64,000 bases of DNA from Pseudomonas sp. S06B 330 (GTDB lineage Bacteria > Pseudomonadota > Gammaproteobacteria > Pseudomonadales > Pseudomonadaceae). Shown piece by piece: positions 27,156-36,483 of this stretch. Position 1 is the first letter of the stretch, and every line of letters begins with the position of its first letter. The notes beneath the pieces are model-generated. The model saw nothing but the letters and a program-made list of their open reading frames with translations. It searched no databases and was not told the DNA's origin. A program made the translations under genes and the position numbers. The DNA lies in the NCBI RefSeq assembly GCF_002845275.2, contig NZ_CP088149.1, positions 5,090,001 through 5,154,000 of the forward strand, in the 5' to 3' direction.

Positions 27156-29108
27156 GTGTCTTCTCGCTTTCCAGCACGGCAACGCGGTGCCATCGGCTTG
27201 ATTGCGGCGTTGACCCTGGCCATGGGGTTGCTGTTCATGCTGATGGTGATCGACACCAGCAGACTCTACCTGGAGCAGCGCCGCTTGCAGCGGATCGCCG
27301 ACATGGCAGCGTTGGAGGCTGCGGGCCAGAGTGCCGTGTGCAGCGGCGTCGGCCCTCGGGCTGATGCCCTGGCGCGGAGCAGCGCAGCTCGCAACGGTTT
27401 CGACGCGGGCGCAGGGCAAACGCTGGACACTGCCTGCGGTGCGTTACAAACCGGTGCCAATAGTTTGCGAAGCTTCAAGGTCGATGTCGTGCGCAACGAA
27501 GCAATCCGCGTCATCGCCACTGCCCAGGTCACCACCAGCGTCGCCGCCGGTGTACAGGCGCTGGCCAGCGGCAAGGCCTTACCTGACGCCACCACCTTGA
27601 GCGCCCGCGCTATCGCCGCCACCCCTAAACCACCGCAGGCCATACTGCGTATTGGCAGCACCTTGGCAAAAGTCGATTCGCGTCAATCGGCACTGCTCAG
27701 TGCCTTGCTCAATCCACTGGGTAGCCACGTCAATCTCGACCTGTTGGGCTGGCAAGGCCTGGCCGACACTCAGATCAACCTGCTCAGTTACCTCGACCAA
27801 CTGGCCATTGATGTTCGCGTCAGCGCTGGCGATTACCAACAGTTGCTGCGTGCCGATGCCACCGCGAGCCAGCTCATCGACGCCGCCGCCAAGGTACTGC
27901 AGCAAGGCGGCGCTGCGGTCGAGGTGGCGACCAACCTGGGCAAGCTTGCCGTCGGTGCCGACAATACCCGCGTGCTGCACCTGGGCGACATCCTCGACCT
28001 GCAAAGTGGCACAACCCAAGCGGGTCTGGACACCAGCCTGCAAGTACTGGATCTGGTGCAAAGTGTGATCCTGCTGTCGACCAAGGACAGCGCCGCGGTG
28101 GTTGAAATGCCCATCGACCTGCTCGGTCTGGCCAAAGGCAAGATACGCCTGAAGGTCATTGAGCCACAGCAGATTTCTGCCATCGGTAATCCACAGACCG
28201 ATCAGATCAAGGTACACACTGCACAAGTACGCGCCTTGATTTCACTGGACTTGCCGGTGTTGTCTACCGTCACCGGTCTGGTCAACGCCGTGCTCGACCT
28301 CGCCTCCCCCCTGACTAATATCCTCAACAACCTGCTGAACCTGCACCTGCTCGGAACCGTGAAATCGTTGACCTGCGCCTTGGGCATTCCATGCAAGGTC
28401 AGCGACATCCAACTGCTACCTGGCACGGTCAGCCTGGATGTGGGTCTTGAGGTCGCAAAAGCCAGCAGCGAGATCAGCGACTATAGCTGCACGCCGGAAA
28501 AAACTCTCACCGCGCATACCCGAAGTGCGGCGGTGGACGTCGCGATCGGCCAATTCAAAGATCGCGAAGACTTCTTCACCGTTGGAGTGGCTACGGTAAG
28601 CCCTCTGCCGTTGATTGATATCGGCACCAATGTCTGCAGCCGCCTGCTGTTCCTTCCAGCGATCTGTGGCACCCGAATTCCGTTTGAAGGCGGCGGTATC
28701 GGCTTGAAGATCAACGCGCCCTTGCTCGGTAGCAACTCCACTGACCCTGCCAGTGACCTGATATTCGCGCCTGCCGACCATACACCGCCCGATGTTGATC
28801 AGCCACCGGCCTATCTGAGCACCACCGCCAGCGACATTATCAGCAGCCTGGACACCACTATTAACGGCATTGATCTGGAGGCCTACAACCCCCTGCACGG
28901 CAACATTCTGGGTAGCGTGCTGGTATTGACGAGTGGCGTATTGAACGAGGTCAAGGCGATACTCGAACCGCTGATCAAAGGCCTGCTAAGTCCCTTGGTC
29001 GATCCCCTGATCAATGCCTTGCTGCAAACCTTGGGCATCAACCTGGTACACGTCGATGTTGGCGCCAACCTGACCTGTTCCAGTAGCCGCGCTCAGTTGG
29101 TGCTTTGA
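27156..29108 (+). CDS. TadG-like Tad pilus-assembly protein
   Basis: The 650-residue protein has an N-terminal TadG-type segment (QRGAIGLIAALTLAMGLLFMLMVIDTSR), with one transmembrane helix, and a large extracytoplasmic part of unfamiliar sequence rich in Leu, Val and Asp, with several cysteines late in the chain (SDYSCTPE, VCSRLL, ICGTRI). No von Willebrand A domain is visible, unlike many TadG proteins. A GTG start after AAGGAG is chosen. Its end overlaps pprA by 16 bp. Confidence 0.75.
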   Translation: MSSRFPARQRGAIGLIAALTLAMGLLFMLMVIDTSRLYLEQRRLQRIADMAALEAAGQSAVCSGVGPRADALARSSAARNGFDAGAGQTLDTACGALQTGANSLRSFKVDVVRNEAIRVIATAQVTTSVAAGVQALASGKALPDATTLSARAIAATPKPPQAILRIGSTLAKVDSRQSALLSALLNPLGSHVNLDLLGWQGLADTQINLLSYLDQLAIDVRVSAGDYQQLLRADATASQLIDAAAKVLQQGGAAVEVATNLGKLAVGADNTRVLHLGDILDLQSGTTQAGLDTSLQVLDLVQSVILLSTKDSAAVVEMPIDLLGLAKGKIRLKVIEPQQISAIGNPQTDQIKVHTAQVRALISLDLPVLSTVTGLVNAVLDLASPLTNILNNLLNLHLLGTVKSLTCALGIPCKVSDIQLLPGTVSLDVGLEVAKASSEISDYSCTPEKTLTAHTRSAAVDVAIGQFKDREDFFTVGVATVSPLPLIDIGTNVCSRLLFLPAICGTRIPFEGGGIGLKINAPLLGSNSTDPASDLIFAPADHTPPDVDQPPAYLSTTASDIISSLDTTINGIDLEAYNPLHGNILGSVLVLTSGVLNEVKAILEPLIKGLLSPLVDPLINALLQTLGINLVHVDVGANLTCSSSRAQLVL

Positions 29109-31774
29109 ACCGGTAGCTCAATACAGAACCGCGCGCCATGGGCACCGTTATCGACACTCAGGCAACCGCCCATGCCATCAATAATCCCGTAACTGACCGA
29201 CAACCCAAGCCCAGTGCCGACACCCACCGGTTTAGTGGTGAAGAACGGCTCGAAAATCCGCTCGAGCAACCGCGGCTCGATCCCGCCGCCGTTGTCCTCG
29301 ACCCACAGCCGCACCCTCTGCTCATCGGCGTCCATACGCAAGGCGATCCATGGCTGCTGTTCGCGCTGTGCCAGCAAAGCATCGCGGGCATTGACCAGCA
29401 GGTTGATCAGCACCTGCTCCAACTGATCCTGATGACCACTGACCGAGCCCTGCTGTTGGGGCGTGTCGACCCGTAGCTCCACGCCCTTGCTACGCAAACC
29501 GTCAGCAAGCAATGACAACGCACCTTCCACCGCCTGCCAAGGTGCGAACCATTGCTGTTCGACCTCTGAGCGGCGGCCAAACACGCGCATATGATCCACC
29601 ACTCGCGAAGCTCGCTGCACCTGGGCGTCGATCCGTTTGAGCTTGTCTTGCAGGTAATCGACCTGTACATCACCGTTTTCCAGGCGCTTGAGAGCGTTGA
29701 CCACGGCCATGCGCATCACATTCAGCGGCTGGTTGATCTCATGGGCAAGCCCGGTGGCCATCTCGCCGAGCGTGGCCATTTTCGCACTCTGTAACAACTG
29801 CTGCTGGGTTCGCCTTACCTGCGTGTTGTCACGGCCCACCGCCTGGATCTCCAGCAACCGACCCTGCGCGTCGAACAGGCCTCGATCGGCCCACACCCAC
29901 CAGGCGTGCTCGCGCCCTGGCAACGCCAGACAGATTTCCGCAGTGCTTACTGGCTGCTCGACGGTAAGCCCGGACAAGCGCTCAACGAAGGCCTCACGCT
30001 GGGTTGCCGACATCCACTGGCCCAGGTTCATGCCGGCCAACTGCGCGGCCGAGCACTCCAGGTAGTCGGCCAACGGCTGGTTGCCAAACACCAGGTTCAG
30101 TTCAGGTGTATAGCGACAGATCATGGCGGGCGAATCTTCTACCAACACCCGGTAGCGCTCTTCACTGACCTGCATTCGTTCGGCCGCTTCGCTGGCCTCG
30201 GTGACGTCCAGCCAGATACCCACTACTTCCACCGGCAGCCCGAGGTCATCACGCAACAGCCGCGCCTCGTCGAGCACCCAGTGATACCCCCCGTGGCGAT
30301 CACGCAGACGATAACGGCCGCGCGCCTGCCCTTCGCGCAGCAAGGTGCGCGAGCGAGCCAACCATAAGTCGTGGTCTTCAGGATGGACCCATTGGCCGGG
30401 CTGCAATGTCTCACCGGTCTGCTCCCAACCAAGCATTGGTTGCAGGCTGGCGCTGAAAAACTCAGCCTGCAGCGCCCCTTCGACGTAGCGCTGGATGTAG
30501 ATCACGGCAGGCGAGCTGGCGATAAGGTTTTCCAGGCGCGCTTGGGCGGCGCTAGCTTGCAGTTGCTGGCCCTTGATATCGCTGACATCGAGCATGAAGC
30601 CTTGCAGACGGCGTTGCTGACCACTTCCGCGCACCTGCCCACACAAGCGATACCAGCGTGGGTTCGCCGCCAGGTTGTGGTCGAGCAGACGCAGACTCAG
30701 GTGCAAGGCGCAGCCGTCGCGTTGCAGTTCCCCTAGGGCCAGCTGCGCCGCTTCACGGTCGGCTGGATGCACGCGACTGAGCCATTGACTGATGGTCAAC
30801 TGTGCCGGTACCCCGAGGCTGGCGGCCAGACCGGGGTCAAGCTGCAACGCTGCCTCGCTCAAACGCCACTGCCACCAACCCGCGCCCAGTTGCAGTTGCA
30901 GACTGTCCAGACGTTCACTCTGCTGCTGCAACTCGAATGCGGCCAGGCGGCTGACCAGCGGTTCGGCATAAGCGGCCCAAGCATTAAGCGCATCTGCCGC
31001 TGACAACGGCTCAAACGGACCAACGCAGACCAGCCAGGCCTGGACGATGTGCCCTTGGGCATAAGGCAGCACGTAGGTATCAGCCTGCGGTAGCAGCGCC
31101 TGCAGCGCTGCGTGCGAAAGGCTCGAAGCCATCTGCCCCGGTATCAAGCGATCCAACAACGGCCCGAGCTCATCATCGTCAGGCCAACTCAGCGGATCAC
31201 TGCTGCTGGCATAAGTCTGCCAGCCTTGTTTTCCTTGCAACAGGATACGTCCAGCGCTGGCTCGCCAATGACGGACCAGCCATTGCAACTGTTCCCGGGC
31301 CACCTGACCCAGGCGATCGAAGCTGCAATCACGCAACTCGGCAGCCAAATGACTGGTCAAGTGCCGCTGGCGTTCGGCGCTCAGCGACTGCTGGCGGTGT
31401 TGCAGCAGATCGCCGATGTCGAACAGTTGCAACAGCCAACTGCCAGGCTGCCCCAGCAGCCAGCCGCGGGTATGCAGGGTGCCGCCACTGACCGCCTTGA
31501 AATCCAGATCAAGCGGTTGTGCCTGCCAGTCCAAAGGCTCGCCTTCAAGCACCAACAGACTATAAGGCTGTACATAATCCTGCAGCCGCGCTTGCCCCTG
31601 CCCCTGTAATGCCAACGCGGAGCGCAGGGGCCCGGCCAAGCGCTGTACCCTGGCTTCATCGTCTAACCACAGCTGCAAGCCAACGGCAGGTAGGGAGGTC
31701 ACCGGCTGCGGCTCGACAGCCTTCGCAGTAGAGCGCCCACGCCAACGGCCGAACAATCCTTGTCCAACACTCAC
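29093..31774 (-). CDS. pprA: Sensor histidine kinase PprA (PAS domains)
   Basis: The 893-residue protein has an N-terminal region without recognised motif, PAS-type repeats in the middle (VIYIQRYVEGALQAEFFS, then MICRYTPELNLVFGN), the H-box GLAHEINQPLNVMR near residue 675, and the ATPase motifs NLLVNARDALL, EDNGGGIEP and GTGLGLSVSYG. No transmembrane helix stands out, so it is probably cytoplasmic. A GTG start overlaps the TadE-like gene by GTGA. Linkage to fppA, pprB and tad genes identifies it as PprA, which in P. aeruginosa partners PprB. Confidence 0.88.
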   Translation of the reverse strand: MSVGQGLFGRWRGRSTAKAVEPQPVTSLPAVGLQLWLDDEARVQRLAGPLRSALALQGQGQARLQDYVQPYSLLVLEGEPLDWQAQPLDLDFKAVSGGTLHTRGWLLGQPGSWLLQLFDIGDLLQHRQQSLSAERQRHLTSHLAAELRDCSFDRLGQVAREQLQWLVRHWRASAGRILLQGKQGWQTYASSSDPLSWPDDDELGPLLDRLIPGQMASSLSHAALQALLPQADTYVLPYAQGHIVQAWLVCVGPFEPLSAADALNAWAAYAEPLVSRLAAFELQQQSERLDSLQLQLGAGWWQWRLSEAALQLDPGLAASLGVPAQLTISQWLSRVHPADREAAQLALGELQRDGCALHLSLRLLDHNLAANPRWYRLCGQVRGSGQQRRLQGFMLDVSDIKGQQLQASAAQARLENLIASSPAVIYIQRYVEGALQAEFFSASLQPMLGWEQTGETLQPGQWVHPEDHDLWLARSRTLLREGQARGRYRLRDRHGGYHWVLDEARLLRDDLGLPVEVVGIWLDVTEASEAAERMQVSEERYRVLVEDSPAMICRYTPELNLVFGNQPLADYLECSAAQLAGMNLGQWMSATQREAFVERLSGLTVEQPVSTAEICLALPGREHAWWVWADRGLFDAQGRLLEIQAVGRDNTQVRRTQQQLLQSAKMATLGEMATGLAHEINQPLNVMRMAVVNALKRLENGDVQVDYLQDKLKRIDAQVQRASRVVDHMRVFGRRSEVEQQWFAPWQAVEGALSLLADGLRSKGVELRVDTPQQQGSVSGHQDQLEQVLINLLVNARDALLAQREQQPWIALRMDADEQRVRLWVEDNGGGIEPRLLERIFEPFFTTKPVGVGTGLGLSVSYGIIDGMGGCLSVDNGAHGARFCIELPVQSTN

Positions 31775-32214
31775 AGTTGCAGGCTCGCTTCGGCCTTCAG
31801 GCTCGCAGGCAGCCGCGGCACTTCACCGATCACTGGCAGGTCGAGTACCGGCAGAACAGCGGTCAATTTAGCTTTGGCGTAGTCAATCTTTACCGTCAAT
31901 AAGTTGCCCGGGGTGAGGGTGACACTGGCATCACTGGCCAGCTGAAAATTCAATGAGTTCGGCATCCAGCCCAATTGTTCGCCGAGTACCTCCTTGGCCA
32001 GCTTATCAACGTCGCGCCGGTAGGTTTCGCTGCTGGGATCCAGAGCCACACAACGACGCACCGCTTCGCTACTGGCCTGATTGAATGATTGCAGCATGAG
32101 CATCGGCAGACCGTAGCTAACCACACCATAGAACACAGCGAAAAAGATCACGAATACAGCAACGAACTCCAGTGCCACCGCGCCTTTTTGCCGTTTCACC
32201 GCGCTTGCTTTCAT
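31771..32214 (-). CDS. TadE-like pseudopilin
   Basis: The 147-residue protein has a short positive leader and the prepilin motif KGAVALEFVAVFVIFFAVFYG, with Glu at +5 after the predicted cleavage Gly11, as in TadE. The rest is a periplasmic domain. FppA encoded just to the right on the other strand should process it. Its stop overlaps the GTG of pprA. The start at MKASAVK is chosen; no strong ribosome-binding site is seen. Confidence 0.82.
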   Translation of the reverse strand: MKASAVKRQKGAVALEFVAVFVIFFAVFYGVVSYGLPMLMLQSFNQASSEAVRRCVALDPSSETYRRDVDKLAKEVLGEQLGWMPNSLNFQLASDASVTLTPGNLLTVKIDYAKAKLTAVLPVLDLPVIGEVPRLPASLKAEASLQL

Positions 32215-32288
32215 GATCGCGTCTACCCTGACAGTGACACCTGACTGACAGCATAGAATCATTCACCACAAAGGGATGCATTTCGCCA

Positions 32289-32759
32289 ATGCAAAGCATT
32301 GTCCTGTTGTTGTGGCTTGCCTTGTGCACTGAACAAGACCTGCGTGAGCGCCAGATCGCCAACACCCTGACCCTCGGCGCTGCAGCCTGCGCGCTGGGTT
32401 ATTTATTCATTACCGGGCACACCTGGATCGGTGCCGACGCCAGCGAAGGTGGCTGGGCGCTGGCCATCGTCATGCTCCTGACCTTGCCCGGCTACATGCT
32501 CGGTCGCTTTGGTGCCGGGGATGTAAAGCTGCTTGGCGCCTTGGCGTTGGCGACCGATCGCATGTATGTACTGGGCACCTTTATCGGCGCCGGAATAGCT
32601 GTACTGATCTGGCTGTCCAGTCGGCGCTGGCTGTGGTCGCTGCTAAGTCAAAAGGTTAAGAACCGCATCAAGCAACTGATCGAGGAAACGTCAAATAAAC
32701 AACCCTTCGCGCCCTTCATCTTGGCCGGTTTTATCCTGGCCAGCGTGTGGACCCATTAG
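32289..32759 (+). CDS. fppA: Type IV prepilin (Flp) peptidase
   Basis: The 156-residue membrane aspartyl protease has Asp17 in CTEQDLRERQIAN and Asp78 in RFGAGDVKLLGAL, the GxGD family pair. It lacks the N-terminal methylase region of larger PilD proteins, as usual for CpaA/TadV-type peptidases. It diverges from the TadE-like gene and precedes pprB, and should cleave Flp and TadE-like pseudopilin. Confidence 0.9.
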   Translation: MQSIVLLLWLALCTEQDLRERQIANTLTLGAAACALGYLFITGHTWIGADASEGGWALAIVMLLTLPGYMLGRFGAGDVKLLGALALATDRMYVLGTFIGAGIAVLIWLSSRRWLWSLLSQKVKNRIKQLIEETSNKQPFAPFILAGFILASVWTH

Positions 32760-32852
32760 TCGCCCCGTCCACTGTTCGCACCGCGTCTCGCTTTTACATA
32801 GTCTCAAAGTGCGACTACTTTCTAGAGAGTCCGCGGCCGATCGCAAGGCCCC

Positions 32853-32877
32853 AAGCTCCGGGATAGAGGAGCTTTTT
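32853..32877 (+). terminator. Intrinsic terminator or leader hairpin before pprB
   Basis: AAGCTCC and GGAGCTT form a 7-bp stem with an 8-nt loop, followed by TTT directly after. It begins 93 bp after the fppA stop and ends 15 bp before the pprB start, so it either ends fppA transcription or lies in the pprB leader. Confidence 0.55.
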
Positions 32878-32892
32878 AGCAGGGAGTAGCGT

Positions 32893-33675
32893 GTGAACAA
32901 GCCCGTCAGTGCAGTAAAGGTATTGGTGGTCGATGACCAGCCCTTGACCGTCGCAGAGCTCTGCGAGTTTCTGCAAAGTTGCGGCTACTGTTGTGTGCCC
33001 TGTCAGTCCACCGATCAAGCGCTCGAATGCTTTGCTGCTGATCCAGGCATTGGCCTGGTGCTGTGCGACTTGCACATGCCCGGCTGCGATGGCATCGAAT
33101 TATTCAAGGCGCTGAAAGTTATCGCTGGCCATCAGCGAATTTTCGAAGCCATCATGCTCACCGGCCAAGCCGACAAGCAGGATGTGATCAGAGCCTTGCG
33201 CGAAGGCTTTGCCGACTACTACCAAAAACCCGTAGACCTGAATGAACTGCTCGAAGGCGTTCAGCGACAGGAGGCTGCAGTGCAGGAGCAGCAGAAGAGT
33301 GTCCAGCACCTGGGTACCCTGAACCAGAAACTGCAGTACCTGGCCGACTCGATCGATGACCTTTATCAGGACCTGGACAAAGCCCGGGGCCTGGGTGCGC
33401 ATCGCCGTTCCACCGACGTCGAACGTGAAGCAGAGAGCGAAAACCTGCCGAGCCTTTTCGAGCAACTGTCACCGCGTCAACTGGAAGTCGCGCGCCTAGT
33501 CAGTAAAGGCAAGACCAACTACCAGATCGCCTGCGAATTAGGCATCACCGAAAACACCGTCAAACTCTATGTCTCTCAGGTATTACGCCTGACCCACATG
33601 CACAACCGCACGCAGCTCGCACTGGCATTGTCGCCGAGCAACTCACCATTGCGTCTGCGAGTGACGGCGCATTAG
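32893..33675 (+). CDS. pprB: Response regulator PprB
   Basis: The 260-residue protein has a receiver domain (VLVVDDQPL, Asp59 in LCDLHMPG, Lys in YYQKPVD), a coiled linker (about 128-185) and a C-terminal LuxR-type helix-turn-helix (SPRQLEVARLVSKGKTNYQI, ITENTVKLYVSQVLRL). A GTG start follows GGGAG. In P. aeruginosa PprB activates the tad/flp genes and other surface factors, and the same role is likely here. Confidence 0.92.
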   Translation: MNKPVSAVKVLVVDDQPLTVAELCEFLQSCGYCCVPCQSTDQALECFAADPGIGLVLCDLHMPGCDGIELFKALKVIAGHQRIFEAIMLTGQADKQDVIRALREGFADYYQKPVDLNELLEGVQRQEAAVQEQQKSVQHLGTLNQKLQYLADSIDDLYQDLDKARGLGAHRRSTDVEREAESENLPSLFEQLSPRQLEVARLVSKGKTNYQIACELGITENTVKLYVSQVLRLTHMHNRTQLALALSPSNSPLRLRVTAH

Positions 33676-33698
33676 TGCAGCGTTACCACACGATGCCC

Positions 33699-33962
33699 TT
33701 ACTTGCTGGATGAGTTGACCTTCTCCCATTGGTAGAACTCCGGGAGCTCATACTTGTAGCTGTCCAGCCAACGCTGCATGGTCTGCTCGCGCTCCTTGGG
33801 CGTGGCTGACTGCGGGATCTTCGAGGCCTGCTGGTTGCTGGCCTGCATCTGCAACCAGGCTTCAGTGGCATTTTGCGACGCGGACGACGGCCCCGCCTCT
33901 ATCGCCAGCGCCGTCAACGGTTGTGAACTCAAGGTAAGCAGTAATAACCAAGCAGATTTCAT
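33699..33962 (-). CDS. DUF3613-type exported protein
   Basis: The 87-residue protein has a signal peptide (MKSAWLLLLTLSSQPLTALA) and a short acidic/polar C-terminal half with ATPKEREQTMQRWLDSYKY, typical of the DUF3613 family found in Tad loci. A GTG two codons upstream is an alternative start. It follows tadD on the same strand by 34 bp and is probably the last gene of the leftward tad operon. Confidence 0.75.
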   Translation of the reverse strand: MKSAWLLLLTLSSQPLTALAIEAGPSSASQNATEAWLQMQASNQQASKIPQSATPKEREQTMQRWLDSYKYELPEFYQWEKVNSSSK

Positions 33963-33996
33963 AAACACCTCATCGTTGCCTGAGCCTAAGGATGAA

Positions 33997-34698
33997 TTAC
34001 TGCACCGCCGCGACCTGATCGGCGCGCGCTGTCGAAGATTTGCCTGGTTGCTTCAAGTACTCGGCACGCGACCTGGCCTCGCTGAACTGAGCCGGTGTCA
34101 GGTTCAGGCGTGAGACCAAGTCGGCCGCCTGCTGCCACTTGTCCTGATACAACAGCAAGCTGACCAGGTTGACCGCCGCCAGGGTGTTGTTGTCCTTGAG
34201 TTCGATGGCCGTCAGAAACTCGAATCGAGCCTGTTCGACGTTGCCAAGGTTGAGGTAAACCACACCGAGATCGTTGCGTACTTTTTCATCTGTAGGTGCC
34301 AGGCGTACCGCCCGCAGCAGGTGGCGCTGGGCCTGAAGATTGTCACCACGGGCCGCCGACAACTGGCCCAGGCCATGTTCGGCGTCGGAGGCCAGACAAC
34401 CACCAAGCAGGCTGCGATACAACGGTTCGGCTTCGCTGCGCCCGAGCAGGCGCAGTACCTTGGCCTTGCGCAGACGCACCTGAGCCATGTCCGTCGGCAG
34501 CGCCTCAAGGTGCGCGAGGCTGGCATGCGGACGCCCTTCGCTGAGCATCTCGTCAGCCATGCTCAAAGCCAACTCCTGACTCGAGTCGGGTTTGGCGCAA
34601 CTGGCCGTGCTACCTGCCAGCGCCGCCCAAGGCGGGCCACCAGCAGTGGCACAACCACCGAGCAACACCAGGCTCATGACTACCATGACTGCTTTCAT
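33997..34698 (-). CDS. tadD: Tad pilus lipoprotein TadD (TPR)
   Basis: The 233-residue protein has a lipobox (VLLGGC) and tetratricopeptide-like repeats at about residues 80-190 (AEPLYRSLLGG, NDLGVVYLNLGNVEQARFEF). GGAGGAG precedes MKAVMVV; an ATG six codons upstream overlaps the tadC stop and is possible. TadD-type proteins are needed for assembly of Flp pili. Confidence 0.85.
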   Translation of the reverse strand: MKAVMVVMSLVLLGGCATAGGPPWAALAGSTASCAKPDSSQELALSMADEMLSEGRPHASLAHLEALPTDMAQVRLRKAKVLRLLGRSEAEPLYRSLLGGCLASDAEHGLGQLSAARGDNLQAQRHLLRAVRLAPTDEKVRNDLGVVYLNLGNVEQARFEFLTAIELKDNNTLAAVNLVSLLLYQDKWQQAADLVSRLNLTPAQFSEARSRAEYLKQPGKSSTARADQVAAVQ

Positions 34699-34712
34699 CC
34701 CTGCTCCTCCGT

Positions 34713-35600
34713 TCATGAGCCCATGGCCTTGGCCAATGCCGTGAAGCCGGGGCCGGCCAGCACGATCAGCAAGGCGGGAAACAAAAACACCATCATCACC
34801 ATCGACATCTTCCCGGACATTTTCGATATCCGTTCCTGCATCCGTGTCAGCCGCCGGTCATCCAATAGTTGCTTGAGAGCCAGCAGCGATTTCATCGCCC
34901 CGCCGCCTTGGGCGAGCAATTGCTGAAGAATCACGCAGGTGTCGCTGAATTCGTCCACAGCCAGCGTCTGCGCAGTTTTCTCCAGCTCCGGCGCCAGGGC
35001 CAGGCCGGAATCGACCCGCAGCAATATCAGCCGTAACTCTTCGCTGAGCACCGGCAACAGGTGCCGCGACTCCTGGCTCAACACGCGTAAGCCCTGCTCT
35101 ACCGCCAACCCCGATTCGAACAGAATGCGCAGCAAGGGAATGAAGGTCGCCACTTCCCGCACAATTTGTTGCTGGCGCCGTGCTGCCGCCCATGCCAGCA
35201 GGCGCTTAGGTAGTAGGTAGCCGATCCCCAGGGCACACAGCGGCACCACTAGCCAGGCACTCTGGTGGTCGTGGTAGAAGGTTTTTTCGACCAGCACGCC
35301 AACGCCCAACGCCAGCACCGGCACGCCGACTTGGCAGGCAGCGAACAACGCGCGCTGGCGGCTGCGCCGCCAACCGAGCCGATCGAGCAGCAGGCGGGTT
35401 TCACCATCGAAATTCAACAAGCGCTGCGCCAGCGAGCTGCTGCCCACCTGCTGCAGCCAGTTGCCCAGACGATCATCGCCCGTCAGTTGCCCTTGCAGAC
35501 GCTGGGAAACCAGACGCTGCCTGCGCCGCTGGCGTAGAAACTGGCTGAGCAACAATACAAATGCTGCGAAGAACATAACGGCGCTTAGCATCAAGGCCAT
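34713..35600 (-). CDS. tadC: Tad inner-membrane platform protein TadC
   Basis: The 295-residue protein is a GspF/T2SSF-type membrane platform with hydrophobic segments near the N-terminus, at about 90-140, and at the C-terminus, and the conserved FIPLLRILFESGLAVEQGLRV region. GGAG at suitable spacing fixes the ATG at MALMLSAV, 1 bp after the tadB stop codon. Confidence 0.9.
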   Translation of the reverse strand: MALMLSAVMFFAAFVLLLSQFLRQRRRQRLVSQRLQGQLTGDDRLGNWLQQVGSSSLAQRLLNFDGETRLLLDRLGWRRSRQRALFAACQVGVPVLALGVGVLVEKTFYHDHQSAWLVVPLCALGIGYLLPKRLLAWAAARRQQQIVREVATFIPLLRILFESGLAVEQGLRVLSQESRHLLPVLSEELRLILLRVDSGLALAPELEKTAQTLAVDEFSDTCVILQQLLAQGGGAMKSLLALKQLLDDRRLTRMQERISKMSGKMSMVMMVFLFPALLIVLAGPGFTALAKAMGS

Positions 35601-35601
35601 G

Positions 35602-36483
35602 TCAGATACTCCGCAACATGCGCCACAGCGCCAGGCAACCAAACACCTGCAAGCCGAATGCGCCGAGCAACATGAATTGACCGTGGCTGTCGTGCCACAT
35701 GGTCAACAGGTACTTGGGGTTACTGAGCAGAAAGTAGCTGGCCATGCCCACTGGCAACAGTCCCAGAACAATCGCCGTCATTCGCGTTTCACCGGTCATC
35801 GCGCGCAACTGTCGGGCGCCCTGCTCACGCTCGCGAATCAGCTTGATCAGGTTCTCCAGCAACTCGCTGGCATTGCCACCGTAGCGATGATTGATGCGTA
35901 AACCGAGGGCGAACAGACGCAGCTCGTCTTGCTCATAGAGTTCGGCCAGATCCTGCATGGCATCGTCGAGGCTGACCCCCATCTGCACGTTACGCCGCAC
36001 TCGCTGCATAGCCCCCTGCAAGGGTTGACGGGAGACCGCAATGCCACCGAGCACAGCATCGCTCAAGGTTCGGCCAGACTTGAGGCTGCGCACGCAATGA
36101 TCGAGCAGCACCGGCAATTGCTCAATCATGCGCTGCACACGGCGGTGATAGCGCCAGCCCAGATACAGGCGAAACAGCAACGGCCCCGTCAGCAACAGCA
36201 CCGCGCCGAACGCCCACCCCATCGCCAGTGCGATCAATAAAGACAGCAACGCCCAGGCGGCCAAGCACGACAACAGATGGTCATTGCGTCGTTCCAGGCC
36301 TGCTCGCTGCAACAGCCGATCCAGCCAGTCGCGTCCTGCTGGCGCCAGGGTGGAAGCAGTCTGGACCCGGCCGAGTCGATCCAGGGTACGTTCAGTACCG
36401 GCCTTGCGCAGACCGCTGTAGAACAGCCGAATGGAAAAGCCCAGCAATCCCAGGCAAATAATCCCCAGCAACGCCCCGATCAT
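35602..36483 (-). CDS. tadB: Tad inner-membrane platform protein TadB
   Basis: The 293-residue protein is the second GspF-like platform protein, with PVLLDHCVRSLKSGRTLSDAV, ELYEQDELRLFALGLRINHRYGG and an N-terminal membrane segment. It starts by ATGA overlap with tadA, so the proteins are made in coupled fashion. TadB and TadC form the membrane base for the TadA motor. Confidence 0.92.
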   Translation of the reverse strand: MIGALLGIICLGLLGFSIRLFYSGLRKAGTERTLDRLGRVQTASTLAPAGRDWLDRLLQRAGLERRNDHLLSCLAAWALLSLLIALAMGWAFGAVLLLTGPLLFRLYLGWRYHRRVQRMIEQLPVLLDHCVRSLKSGRTLSDAVLGGIAVSRQPLQGAMQRVRRNVQMGVSLDDAMQDLAELYEQDELRLFALGLRINHRYGGNASELLENLIKLIREREQGARQLRAMTGETRMTAIVLGLLPVGMASYFLLSNPKYLLTMWHDSHGQFMLLGAFGLQVFGCLALWRMLRSI

